Shown here piece by piece: positions 42,634 through 53,839 of a stretch of DNA of 64,000 nt (its first letter is position 1; every line of letters begins with the position of its first letter). Made by a program: the position numbers and the translations under genes. This DNA comes from Perca fluviatilis (taxonomy: Eukaryota; Chordata; Actinopteri; Perciformes; Percidae): positions 39,367,781 to 39,431,780 of the forward strand of contig NC_053112.1 of the NCBI RefSeq assembly GCF_010015445.1. Direction: 5' to 3'. The notes under the pieces were generated by a model that ran no database searches, was not told the DNA's origin, and saw only the letters and a list, made by a program, of their open reading frames with translations.

Positions 42634-44936
42634 ATCTAAAGACAAACTATTACATGTAAAAATATAGTGCCCTTCCCTTATTGCAATCAAGACCTTGCAA
42701 TATATATTTTTTTATATGTAGGCTATCAATATATAAACATATATGGTATATGCATATATGGCAATATATTGGAAAATATAAATATTAAATCACATATATG
42801 GGAATATAGTGCCCAATATATCACATGATATTTTCCAATGTACTGCAATATATTTTGGTTTCGTAAGGGTAAAGCTTATGTGAATCCTTCGTTTTTCCTC
42901 TAATTGGACCACTGTGATGTACAGTATACTTGAAAAAAAAGAAGAAACACCCCTCTCAGTACACTGTCTTTTTTTCCCCCTCCTTTCCACTTTCGGGCAC
43001 ATTTCCTGTTCTTTGCACAAACTCTCTCTTTCGGGCCCTTGACTGAAGACACACTTTGGCCACAGTGTTATTAGGAATAAGGGACTGTTTCTGTGTAGAG
43101 GGTGGGTCTGTTTGGCTTTCTCCTTTGGCAATGTCGAAAAGCTCTTTCAAGCTCAGTTGGATTTGGTTTAAAAAAAACTAAAAAAACATACGGGAAAAGG
43201 TCATTGAAAGAAAGAGAGCGTTTTAATCCAAACCATGGTCTTTTTCCTAAACTTAACTAGTAGTTTTGGTGCCGAAACTTAACTGTCATAGCTGCATGAC
43301 GCTCATTTTTTTTGGCTAAACTCCACTACCACGGCCCCTGAAAGGACCATCCTCTGGCGATGCCTGTACCCGGCTCACAGTCACCTATTGGCAGCTAAAC
43401 AACTGCCGCTGGTAGCCCGCGTCCACTCTGTAGCGGCTAAATACAACCAGCAACTCTGGTTTTATCGTTCTATTGCACTATAGACTGTTCATGTTACAGC
43501 GCTTTACTTAGTTTAAAATACTATACTAAATAATATTTTAGGTATATAATATATACCCATATTATTGGTGAAGTAGTTAGGAAAAACAATATTTGGCTAG
43601 AGGAAATCTGATTGGCTGGTAACTTTAAGAATCTACTGGCCTTGGTGACTGGTGATCAAAAAAGTGGATTTAAAGCCCTGATTACAACCATCAAAGGAGT
43701 TAGTCAGGAACAGATGACAGCTTTATGCTGAAGGGCACCGCGATATTTTCACCCCAACCTACTGTATATCCACTGCAGACGGTTAAACACACCTCCACAG
43801 AGCACATGAAACAATGTAACTATATACTTTCTCTTTTTTTATAACTCACAAATTTAAGCCAAAATAAATAAATAAAAACTACCCTCCCATGCTCTCCCCA
43901 AGCAAGACTACTACAAATTGTTTCGGCTTTGCCCTCCGATCTCCCACTGTTTTTAATATGTTTAAAATTGTAACATGTGCAGCTCAGCACCGTCTAGTGG
44001 TTTTTTTATCCAGCGCCTTTCATTACAGAGGCCGTTAATGTCCCCCTGAGCTGGGGGAGACAAAGGAAAATGAGAAAAAGGGCAGACAAGAAAGGAAGCA
44101 AACCGACAGAAGGTTTCAAGGGATAATGTCACTTTGAATAAGAAGACAAAGAATTGCAGTTTCTGAATTAACTGTCTGCGATCGGTCAGTCAAGACAAAT
44201 TTCAGCACCCTTTGTTATCAGGGAGCACGTGACGACACGTGAGATTGGTGACGACAATTTATCAATTTGATGTAAAAAAAAGGATTAAGAGGTTGGCCAG
44301 TTGATATGCTTGCAGATCTGCTATATTTTGTAAATCCTATATACTGTAGGAAAAAAAGCGACTGATTCTACTCTGGCTCAAAAAGCCAGAGTCTTTTAAG
44401 AACCACCGGTCACTTCTCAAAGTTTCCCCTTTACTTATTGTGTTCGTTGAAAGGCAGACCAAGAAATGAATACTCAGGATTCGTTCAGTTAAACTATAAC
44501 AATCTTTAGTAAAATGATATTGCAAACAGATCTTTCATATGCATATGGATCAGCCGCTCCTTCGAGACTTTCTCTCCCTAACCACCAACAAAGTCTTTCC
44601 GGGTCTGACGCCGGACCTTCCTTTTCCCTATTCTTTTATTCATCTTCAGGTTCCTCCTTCCGCTATTGCGTGTGGGCCGCCAATTGGTTGGATATCACTC
44701 AGACTTTCTGTCTCCGAGAAGATAGAGAAGTTGCGCGCTAGAGATTGTCTGTTCCTTTAAGAGATTTCATTAGGTGCATTCTGTTCCAATTGTTTATTAA
44801 ACAAATCAGGAGCACTTTTGCTCCACTAAATTTGAACCCGTCTTATCTTACACATGCCAGACAGGAGGAGACAGCGAGGCCATCCCAGGCTACAGGACAT
44901 TCTTATTCTAAACCCAATATATTTCTACAATACCTA
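42634..44936. other. Intergenic stretch, mostly unannotated
   Basis: AT-rich ATATATTG motifs at 42690-42850 resemble 34836-35111. The remainder to 44936 shows no bounded element or gene; several short frames on both strands have no recognisable domain. Confidence 0.4.
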
Positions 44937-45052
44937 GGGTCTTCAACGTTTTTTAGGCCAAGGACCCCTAACCTGAAAGAGAGACGAGCAGGGAGCCCCT
45001 GCCACATTTATATTGCATACAACTGAGTTGCATAATAAACTGGGCCTACAAT
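44937..45052. mobile_element. hAT-like 5' edge, partial
   Basis: TAGGGTCTTCAACG followed by GGCCAAGGACCCC resembles the left terminus of a hAT family whose right terminus type (GGACCCCCTGTT...AGATC) appears at 51655-51712 and 57290-57345. The pairing across the intervening insertions is inferred. Confidence 0.4.
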
Positions 45053-45143
45053 AACGTGTCGGTTGGAGCACTCCGTGCATGAACCAAGCTTTGATACAGT
45101 AGCAATAGCTTCATTTGTATAGCAAAACAAAGTGTTATGTCAG

Positions 45144-45942
45144 TGTAACCCATATAGAATATGCTGTCACTAAAGGGTTAACTAGTCGAGTGTCAAATTA
45201 CATGATGCCAGTAGAGGGCGCGCTAGCGCTGTTTTTACGTTCGTCATTAGGAATTTTCCATTTGTAGCGAGTTGCAATAGAAGAAAGCTCTAGTTCATCT
45301 GGTGGAAATAAATCGAAAAAACATTAAGATATCTAGTCAATTCTAATCAGGAGTTGTGTGGATACGATTATTTTGTACTAGTAACCCAAGGACTGCATTG
45401 TGGGGACGCTTTTCTGTTGTTCTTCACTGTGTTTTCCTGCCGAAACCTCCGATTGGTTTTTATTCTGGATTTAGTTTGGTTCCAAACCACACCGAGTACG
45501 ATGGCGAGCCTGTCCCAGTGAGTGATATTCCACAGAAGGAACGTTGGACGCAGTGTGGCCAGCTGTGTCGGATTCTCTTCTGCGGAGTGACTGAACTGAT
45601 TCGTATCCAGATCTCGGATATTGGATTCCATGGATTCCAGATAAGGAAACTTGAAGTTTTTTTTGGTTTACTACCCGGGTAGAGTGACTTTCTATTTTAC
45701 CAAGGACTATTTATTTTGTTTTCCTAATTTTTTAAATGAAAGAGCTCTATTTTATTTTGGGGTATTTTCTAATGTAAGGTAAAATTCTGTGAATAGTGTG
45801 TTACACTGTGATTGTGTAATAAACCTGCCAGCTGTTCTGTTTAAAAAAAAAAGAAGTCTCCTTGTGAGTCTTGTCAATTACTGCTCAGAGCCTAGGTAAT
45901 AGATATATAGCTATCATTCTAATTCCAGTTAGAGGTGCTACA
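45144..45942 (+). repeat. 5' LTR of Gypsy element
   Basis: 799 bp. Differs from the 3' LTR by a 5-bp and an 8-bp length change, a small block near 45580 and a few substitutions. An AATAAA lies about 120 bp before its end. Confidence 0.93.
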
Positions 45943-46096
45943 TAAAGCTGGCGAGCCAGCCAGGAGCAGTTTGCGGTTATATCTATACGTAATACAGAAC
46001 AGCTTTGGCACATTTGTTCACAATTCATCATAATCTCTCAGACTGTAAATTGATGTTTTATTTTTTGTGTTGTTTTGCAATTTCACTTACTGCAAC
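45943..46096 (+). other. Gypsy leader with probable primer-binding site
   Basis: The sequence after the LTR (TAAAGCTGGCGAGCCAGCC) is where a tRNA primer-binding site is expected. The priming tRNA is not identified. Confidence 0.4.
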
Positions 46097-47807
46097 ATGG
46101 ATATTATTCAGTCTAAGAACATTAAGGTGCCCAATTCAGTCCTAGTCAGTGGTCTTTCTGGTACTGATGTAGATGATAAGGTGGTCGACTTTTTGAAGAA
46201 ATATGGGTCCATAGAAAGAGTAGTTACGATAGAAAGTTCTGATGCTGATTTCAAGAACACAGCTGTTGTTGAGTTTCAATTTGGCACAGCTATTCAAACA
46301 CTCCAGAGTGACTTACCATGTCACAGGCCCTCTTCTGATCCTAACATTACTCATCACATCCAGCTTTTGTCTAGTATTTATACTGCTAATGTAGGATCAA
46401 GCTTAACCCAGTCCTACCTTTCTGAGTTAAAAGATGTAGCAAAAATGAGTGGCACAGATTTTGAGAAAGTACTACTAGAGGAGTTGGCTAGAATTCAACA
46501 CTCTGCAAAGCAGGACCGCCCAGTTGAGCATGAAGACCACTTGGTCAACATATCCCCACTGTATACCCCTGATACAAATACAGTGGCAGCCCCAGTAACT
46601 GACCAGACCCCAACTGAGCCAACTACTCAGTCCAAAGAGACAATGAATACGGATAGCATTCTGTTCCCACTCAAACAGGCTTATGAGGTTCCACCTAGTG
46701 GTGGTAGAGCAACCTACCAGTTATCCCCTGAACAACTTATTACACCTGAAGTCCAAAGAGTGGTGGTGGAACACATCGTAAAGAGCAATGACATGTCGTC
46801 AACACCTCACGGCTTTTGCAAGTGGAGGCCTTTCTCTGGAAAATCTCCATGTCCCAGCCTAGAAGTTGATTATGACACCTGGCGTAGCAATGTAGAGTTT
46901 TACCTCACAGATACTACAGTTTCTGACAAACAAGTGGTCAGAAAGATTTCAGAAAGCCTGCTTCCTCCAGCTGCCAATGTTGTGAAACATCTAGGGCCTC
47001 AGTCCAGTTCCAGTGAATATCTGAGTGTTCTTGACTCAGCTTATGGTACTGTGGATGATGGTGATGAACTCTTTGCAGCATTCCTAAACACCAATCAAAA
47101 CGCAGGTGAAAAACCTTCAGCTTACTTACACCGACTACAGGCTACATTGAGCAATGTAGTTAAAAGAAAGGGTATTGCCGCTGGAGACTCAGACCGCCAA
47201 CTGCTGAAACAGTTCTGCAGGGGATGCTGGAACAACAGTTTCATCACAAATCTCCAGCTGGAACAAAAAAAGTATGATCCACCCTCATTTCCTGAGTTGT
47301 TGCTCTTACTACGAACTGAAGAAGACAAGCAAACTGCCAATTCCTGCCGCATGAAGCAGCATCTTGGGTGTCCCAAAACTACAGTCCAGTCTAACTCCCT
47401 GAATGTGTACGACTTTGGCACTGACGAGAAAGTCATAGCAGCTGCTGCTGCAGAAGACAACCCTGATGCATGTACAAAGAAAATGAAAAAACAAATAGCA
47501 CAACTTCAAGCACAGTTGGCAACCCTGAAAGCATCGATGGATGAGTCCTCAGCAAAGGCTACCACCAAGACATTCAAGTCAAAGTCTAATCTAAGCCGAA
47601 CGAGCCTGCAGAGAAACCACCACAGCAGAATGTGGGAAAATCCAGCAAGAGATCTCGCCCGTGGTTCTGCTTTAACTGTGGTGAAGATGGACATATAGCC
47701 CCATCCTGCAGCAATGAGCCCAACCCAGTCGTTGTTGAGGCTAAACGAAAAGAACTCAAAGAGAAGCAGCGGTTGTGGGAAGCCCAAACTCAGCCAGATT
47801 TAAACTA
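46097..47807 (+). pseudogene. Gypsy gag with PNMA-like N-terminus and zinc knuckle
   Basis: Starts MDIIQSKNIKVPNSV at 46097; an upstream extension of the frame is not needed. The N-terminal about 100 residues resemble the RRM-like fold of PNMA-type proteins. A capsid domain follows (WRPFSGKSPCP, DYDTWRSNVEFYL, QFCRGCW). The main frame stops at 47698. The CCHC knuckle (CFNCGEDGHIAPSC) is in a neighbouring frame that ends at 47807, so an indel near 47580-47620 separates capsid from nucleocapsid. Gag forms the particle in cytoplasm; this copy would make a capsid lacking its knuckle. Confidence 0.82.
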
Positions 47808-48623
47808 GGTTCTGTTCCTGTTGAGGGGCAAACAGGAACAAAGATTAACCACACTTGTCTCAAACCAAATGCTAAACAGAATACTTCAAGTTATTCGCAC
47901 AGTACAAAATACCGGTCTAAAATACCAAAAGGGTTAATAGGGGAGAAATGCACCAGCAATGTGACTGTGTCAGGAGTAAACTGTAACTGTCTCCTTGACA
48001 CAGGATCTCAGGTGACCACAGTATCAACTGCATTCTACAAAGAACACTTATCAGAGCAGCCAATCCAGCCTTTTAATCTAATTGATGTAGAGGGTGCTAA
48101 TGGTCAGTTTGTTCCATACTTAGGGTACATAGAAGTTAACATTGGTTTCCCAAAAGACTTCATTGACACTGCACCTGAAGTATCCACATTAGCATTAGTT
48201 GTCCCTGATCTACGCTCCAACAGTGACCTACCTATTCTGATAGGGACTAACTTACTTAATGTGTTAAATGATGAATACTGCCAGAACAATACTCAAAAAC
48301 AAAACACTTCAAGTGTCTATGGTTATAGACAAATCCTCAGGGCACTTGAGCTCAGAAAAAGGCTGAACACCACTGGAAAAATTGGCCTCATGACACTTAA
48401 AGGAAAAACGCAGCAAGTCATTCCTGCACATGAGAAAGTTGCTGTGGAAGGTTATGCCAACGTCAGTCCTGCTAATACTGAGAAATGGGCAGTTCTGGGC
48501 AGCAACCAACAACCTCTGCCTTACCTGGTGGGATTTTCGTTGATTGTTGTCTCATCACTCTACCACAGCAGCACCAACAGAAGTTGCCTGTTTGGATCAG
48601 GAATGAAACAGACCATGATATAA
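47775..48623 (+). pseudogene. Gypsy protease region
   Basis: Contains the retropepsin motif LLDTGSQVTT near 47995 and LPILIGTNLL near 48230, about the spacing of a single retropepsin domain. The frame shifts near 48500 and then ends out of register; the true continuation is in the frame opening at 48485. Confidence 0.8.
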
Positions 48624-49504
48624 CAATCCCCACAAACTGTGTTATTGCAGAACTACATGCTCCCGAACAGATCTTTGAAAATGTTCACTTGCCTGACAAA
48701 AACTCTGTTACTATGAGCTGTTGTAATGCCACTGTTTCTCCATCGAGTCAGAATACCCAGAGCGACCTGACGTTTGACTTTGGTCAGTCTCCTCTGCCGG
48801 AGGAGTGGAAAAGCAGAATCACTGAGAAGCTCAATGGTTATGCTGACGTTTTTGCACACCATGACCTTGATTTTGGTCATGTCACCAAAGTCAAACACCA
48901 CATCAAGCTAAAAGATGAGACTCCTTTCAAACAACGGGCACGGCCCATCCATCCTAATGATTATGAAGCTGTGAGAAAACACTTGCAATCACTGCTGGAA
49001 GCTGGTGTGATACGGGAGTCGGAGTCCCCTTACTCCTCACCCATCGTTGTCGTAAGGAAAAAGAATGGTGATGTCCGCCTTTGTGTCGATTACCGTAAGC
49101 TTAACCTGCAAACCATAAAGGACGCTTATGCATTACCAAACCTGGATCACAAGCGAGGAAATCCGGTTGAGCGGTTTAACCGCACCCTTCTTGGCATGTT
49201 GGGTACCCTAAAGGATAAAGAGAAGAGTCACTGGCGGGACTTTGTAAAACCACTCACACATGCCTACAACTATACCAGAAATGAGGTTACAGGGTTTAGC
49301 CCCTATGAGCTGATGTTTGGGGGACAACCCAGGCTGCCTGTGGATATCGCGTTCAGTTTACCTGTCAGAGAAGGGAAACCAGCATCTCACTCACAATATG
49401 TGCGGAATCTCAAGTCTAGGCTAGAGGAGAGTTATCAAACAGCCATTGAAAACTCACAGAAAGTTGCTGACAGAAACAAATGCCGTTTTGATAAGAGGGT
49501 CTGA
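48485..49504 (+). pseudogene. Gypsy RT start joined to integrase end by deletion
   Basis: The frame includes SPYSSPIVVVRKKNGDVRL and CVDYRKLN of the RT fingers. At about 49143 (ALPNLD) it passes directly into HKRGNPVERFNRTLLG and GFSPYELMFGGQPRLPVD of the integrase C-terminal half. The RT catalytic box, RNase H and most of the integrase core are absent. Reading frame is kept across the junction; it ends with TGA at 49502-49504. Confidence 0.85.
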
Positions 49505-49519
49505 GAATCTACCCTTGAA

Positions 49520-50413
49520 GTGGGGGATAGAGTCCTGGTGAGGAACGTCCGGCTGCGCAACAAGCACAAACTTGCAGACAAGTGGGAGTCCGCTGTGTAC
49601 TGTGTCCTAAAACAGATGGGAGATTTACCTGTTTACATGGTTCGGACAGAAAATCAAGATGGTCCAATCCGCACTCTGCATAGGGATCTTCTGTTACCAT
49701 GTGGGCAGTTGTCTGAAGCTGAAGAAGATGAACCAGATCAGCCAAAGCCCACACATCGTCCCAGGACACGACAAAATTCTCCTCAGCAGCAAGGAGAGGA
49801 AGATTGCGAGTCTGAAGACGACTACACGGTCTTTCCTGTGAAATCCTCAGCTTTTACTGAGGAAAGGTTCACAAATATATACAACATCCAAAAGAAGCTG
49901 GATACATCTGCCCATCTTCCCGAAGAGAGTGACTTGAGCAAGACATTACCACCCCAGTCTCCAGGGGAGCTCTCGGCAAGTAAGAAGTTGGCATTGCCGG
50001 CACAAGGAGCAGAGGCACGTCTTGAAGAGACTACTGTTGAACAACCTCCTACTGAGGATGTGGAGATCTTGCCTGAGCCAGGCAATGTGATGTCAGCTAT
50101 CACTCTGGAAGATGATGATGTTCCCTTGTTGGATCTTGGTGATCCAGAAGATGACAATAATAAAAAAGGAGTAGAGAAAATTGACATTGAAATCCCTGAT
50201 GGTTGTGATCAACAAAATGAGGAAGTACTTGGAGAAGTTGGGGAAGACGAGTCCGTACGTCGATCTGAAAGGGCAAGGCGAGCACCTGGCCGATTCCATT
50301 ACCCACAGTTGGGAAAACCCCTAATCTCATTTGCTCAAAACCTTTTAGAAAGTTTTAATCATGCACTCAGTATATTCAGTGAATATGAAAATAAAGAACT
50401 TATAAGTGTTTGA
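49520..50413 (+). pseudogene. Gypsy integrase C-terminal tail
   Basis: GDRVLVRNVRLRNKHKLADK matches the SH3-like integrase C-terminal domain. A long acidic tail follows and ends with RRSERARRAPGRFHYPQLG. It is separated from the preceding frame by the stop at 49502-49504. Confidence 0.75.
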
Positions 50414-50453
50414 GCCAGAATATTATAGCACATGAAGGGACTCATGCTGATTT

Positions 50454-50463
50454 AGGAGGGGAG
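50454..50463 (+). other. Polypurine tract of Gypsy element
   Basis: AGGAGGGGAG lies directly before the 3' LTR, the position of plus-strand priming. Confidence 0.7.
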
Positions 50464-50465
50464 TG

Positions 50466-51252
50466 TGTAACCCATATAGAATGTCACTAAAGGGTTAACT
50501 AGTCGAGTGTCAAATTACATGATGCCAGTAGAGGGCGCGCTAGCGCTGTTTTTACGTTCGTCATTAGGAATTTTCCATTTGTAGCGAGTTGCATTAGAAG
50601 AAAGCTCTAGTTCATCTGGTGGAAATAAATCGAAAAAACATTAAGATATCTAGTCAATTCTAATCAGGAGTTGTGTGGATACGATTATTTTGTACTAGTA
50701 ACCCAAGGACTGCATTGTGGGGACGCTTTTCTGTTGTTCTTCACTGTGTTTTCCTGCCGAAACCTCCGATTGGTTTTTATTAAGTTTGGTTCCAAACCAC
50801 ACCGAGTACGATGGCGAGCCTGTCCCAGTGAGTGATATTCCACAGAAGGAACGTTGGACGCAGTGTGGCCAGCTGTGTCGGATTCTCTTCTCATGGAGGA
50901 CTGAACTGATTCGTATCCAGATCTCGGATATTGGATTCCATGGATTCCAGATAAGGAAACTTGAAGGTTTTTTTGGTTTACTACCCGGGTAGAGTGACTT
51001 TCTATTTTACCAAGGACTATTTATTTTGTTTTCCTAATTTTTTAAATGAAAGAGCTCTATTTTATTTTGGGGTATTTTCTAATCTAAGGTAAAATTCTGT
51101 GAATAGTGTGTTACACTGTGATTGTGTAATAAACCTGCCAGCTGTTCTGTTTAAAAAAAAAAGAAGTCTCCTTGTGAGTCTTGTCAATTACTGCTCAGAG
51201 CTTAGGTAATAGATATATAGCTATCATTCTAATTCCAGTTAGAGGTGCTACA
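50466..51252 (+). repeat. 3' LTR of Gypsy element
   Basis: 787 bp, nearly identical to the 5' LTR, ending GGTGCTACA before TCAG. Confidence 0.93.
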
Positions 51253-52681
51253 TCAGGGATAGTAGAATAAAAAGTGATAATAGATCATAGATAATTGGAG
51301 GTTTCTAACAATGAGTTCTTAGAGGATAAAATTATGTTTTGTCGTTCCAGAGTTTAAGGGAATATAATATAATAGCACCTCACATCAAAACATTGACAAG
51401 AAAGGAGATCAGTTGAATATGGATACAATACTGGCGCCCATAGATTGTGGGGGATTGACGCAGGGGATATGTCCCCTACACATTCCTACACATTCCTTTT
51501 CATGGTGCCCTACAATACTAACCTTCTATTTACATATTCATATATGATCATGTTTTAATGTCAAACATACACATGTATGTATGGATTTACTGTGTCTTCC
51601 ACATGAAGACCCTAATTTATTTTTGCTTTGAAACTTTCAAAAAAGTATTAAACAATAATTTGGCGGCCCCCCTGCAGTGACTCTGAGGACCCCCTGTTAA
51701 AGATCTGTGCTATATACGATTATTGATAAACAATGTGGATGTTTGCCATCATCAAATTTTCAAATTCTACACAAAGTGGCTTAAATTTGGGGCATAGCCT
51801 TGATTAATTAAATGGTGTTGGCGCCAGCAAGGGCGTAGGTTTTGTTTCAATATTGGTGGGGGGGGGGCACATTATAACCGCGGGGCCTGGGGGTTCCCCC
51901 AAAACCTCTGAGCGTCATTTCCTGTGGAAAACATACTTTATATATACTGGTAAGAAGAAGTGCTGGATCCGAATATCCGACTATACGGATATTCATTTGT
52001 TCAATTTTAAATTTTGGGATTCAAATATTCATATTTTTTTTTTTTTCTTCAATACTGTAATAAAGTTGAGACGGATTCAACTTGAAAAAGCCATAAGAAG
52101 GATATATACATGTTTTGAGCCCCCTGAACGGTTATTTTTACCTCCTTTTGGGGAGTGCATTGTCTTTCATATTTTTTGAGGGGGGAGAAATCTACCCTTT
52201 CTAAATATTGGGGGGGACATATCCCGTGCATCAATCCCCCACAATCTGGGCGCCAGTATTGTGTCCATATTCAACTTATTTCCTTTCTTGTCATTGTTTT
52301 GATGTGAGGTGCTATTATATTATATTCCCTTAAACTCTGGACCAACAAAACATCATTTTATCCTCTAAGAACTCATTGTTAGAAACCTCCATGGATCTAT
52401 GATCTATTTGTATTATCACTTTTTATTCTACTATACCTGACATAACACTTTTTTTTGCTATAAAAATAAAGCTATTGCTACTGTATCAAAGCTTGGTTCA
52501 TGCACGGGGTGATCCAACCGACGTTTTCCCTTCTTCATCTGCTCTGTAGCATCTGCTCTCAACACTGGATCACCTTCTCTCTTTAGGGCAAACAGCTTTT
52601 TATCTTTTTCTTAGATTCATTTTTTCTTTAGAGTTATGTATTATTTAGTATTTTTTTTCCTTTAGATGTATCCACAGTTAA

Positions 52682-53290
52682 AGGAACACGCCGACTTATT
52701 GGGACTTTAGCTTATTCACCGTAACCCCCAGAGTAAGACAAGTTGATACATACCCTTCTCGTCCGTCGTAACGTGTAATTCGATCTGGCTGCCACCGGTA
52801 GCTTAGCCTTAGCCAAGAACCTGCAGGTAACTGGTTCTAATTAGCACCTCCCATTGCATGACAGATACGCCAACATGCTCCTATTTACATGTTGTGATTT
52901 TTATAGTCACAGCGTGTACAAAGAACAACATAACATGAGACACAGCCATCTTCTAACCGGGAACTATATTCTCAGAAGGCGAAGCTCAGGTACGTCTGCT
53001 ACTTGGGGCGGAGTGATATGCTCGCAGCAAGCCTGTCTGAGAATATAGTTCCCGGTTTGTTTACGGTTAGAAGATGGCTGTGTCTCATGTTACATTGTTT
53101 TTTGTACATGCTGTGACTCTACAAATCACAACATGTAAATAGGAACATGTTGGTGTTATTTTGTCACTTATTTGGAGCAGTAGGATTGTTGGAACCGCTT
53201 ACCTGCAGGTTCTGTGCTGGGCTGCTACCGGTGGAGCCGGCAGACAGAGTTACAACACACACGGAGATGAGAAGGGTATGTATCAACTTG
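52682..53290. mobile_element. TTAA foldback element, right end lost
   Basis: Begins AGGAACACGCCGACTTATTG after TTAA (52678-52681). Inner arms 52877-52980 and 53035-53150 are inverted (CATCTTCTAACCGGGAACTA). The outer arm returns as GAAGGGTATGTATCAACTTG at 53270-53290 but is cut off before the expected right tip. Confidence 0.75.
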
Positions 53291-53291
53291 T

Positions 53292-53830
53292 CGTAGTACG
53301 TGAGTGAAGTTTCCTTTGTTAAAGTCTCCAAGGACAATTACTAAGGAGTCCGGGTTGGTCCGCTCCACACATAGTATCTGGTCGGCGAGCATGCGCTGTG
53401 CGACCTGCACATTGGCCTGCGGCGGGATGTAAACACCGACCAGAATGAATGAATGGAACTCACAGGGTGAATAAAAAGGCTTACAGTTTATGATGAAAGA
53501 TTCCAGCTCAGGAGAACAATGCTGCTGGATCACTGTCACGTCGTTGCACCAACCACTGTTGATTCCTCCACCTTTAGTTTTGCCGGAGAGGCCCGTGTCT
53601 CTGTCCGCTCTGTAGAGTTGGTATTAATCCACAGAGCCACGTCTCCATGAAGCACAAAACAGTAGATGAAGAAAAGTCCCTGTTTTTCCCCAACAGCAGT
53701 TGTAGGAAATAAGTCCTCTGGCGTTGTTCCCCTGATGTTCAAGAGCTTTCTCTGGAGAAAGAGCTCTTGGAAAACACAACAAAACAACGCGCAAAAACAC
53801 ACAGAGTCGACCGTCTGCGGCGCCATCTTA
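53292..53830 (-). pseudogene. LINE endonuclease fragment
   Basis: On the minus strand, ILVGVYIPPQANV and LVIVLGDFNKGNF are motifs of the apurinic-type endonuclease domain of LINE ORF2. An upstream part is in another frame with a frameshift between them. The piece starts near an ATGGCGCCGCAGACG and stops abruptly at 53292 without reverse transcriptase or 3' tail. Confidence 0.7.
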
Positions 53831-53839
53831 GTTAAGCCA

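Larger units (their letters stand above)
45144..51252 (+). mobile_element. Ty3/Gypsy-type LTR retrotransposon, defective
   Basis: Two direct LTRs (45144-45942, 50466-51252) both start TGTAACCC and end GGTGCTACA. A 4-bp repeat TCAG lies at 45140-45143 and 51253-51256. Gag, protease, part of RT and the integrase C-terminus are in the expected Gypsy order, but frameshifts, a stop and a large deletion break them. No envelope gene is seen. The empty site can be read from the second copy of the host repeat near 56770. Confidence 0.92.
45053..52690. repeat. Composite inverted-repeat unit, copy 1
   Basis: The left arm (45053-45143 continuing at 51253-51480) is the reverse complement of the right arm (about 52220-52524), with CGGTTGGA, TGCATGAACCAAGC and TTTAAGGGAATATAATATAA in mirrored order. 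A central unit at 51710-52220 and a tail to about 52690 follow. The same order of parts recurs at 56757-62466. The Ty3/Gypsy element is inserted in the left arm. Confidence 0.7.

Noticed and set aside
49659..50330. Extra frames overlapping the Gypsy integrase tail as an envelope gene
   Set aside because: No signal peptide, membrane segment or fusion motif; they are shadow frames of the acidic tail.
45053..51712. Single hAT element spanning 44937-51712
   Set aside because: The left and right edge types fit a hAT family, but the right edge also lies inside the composite repeat in both copies, so simple nesting is contradicted; only the edges are reported.
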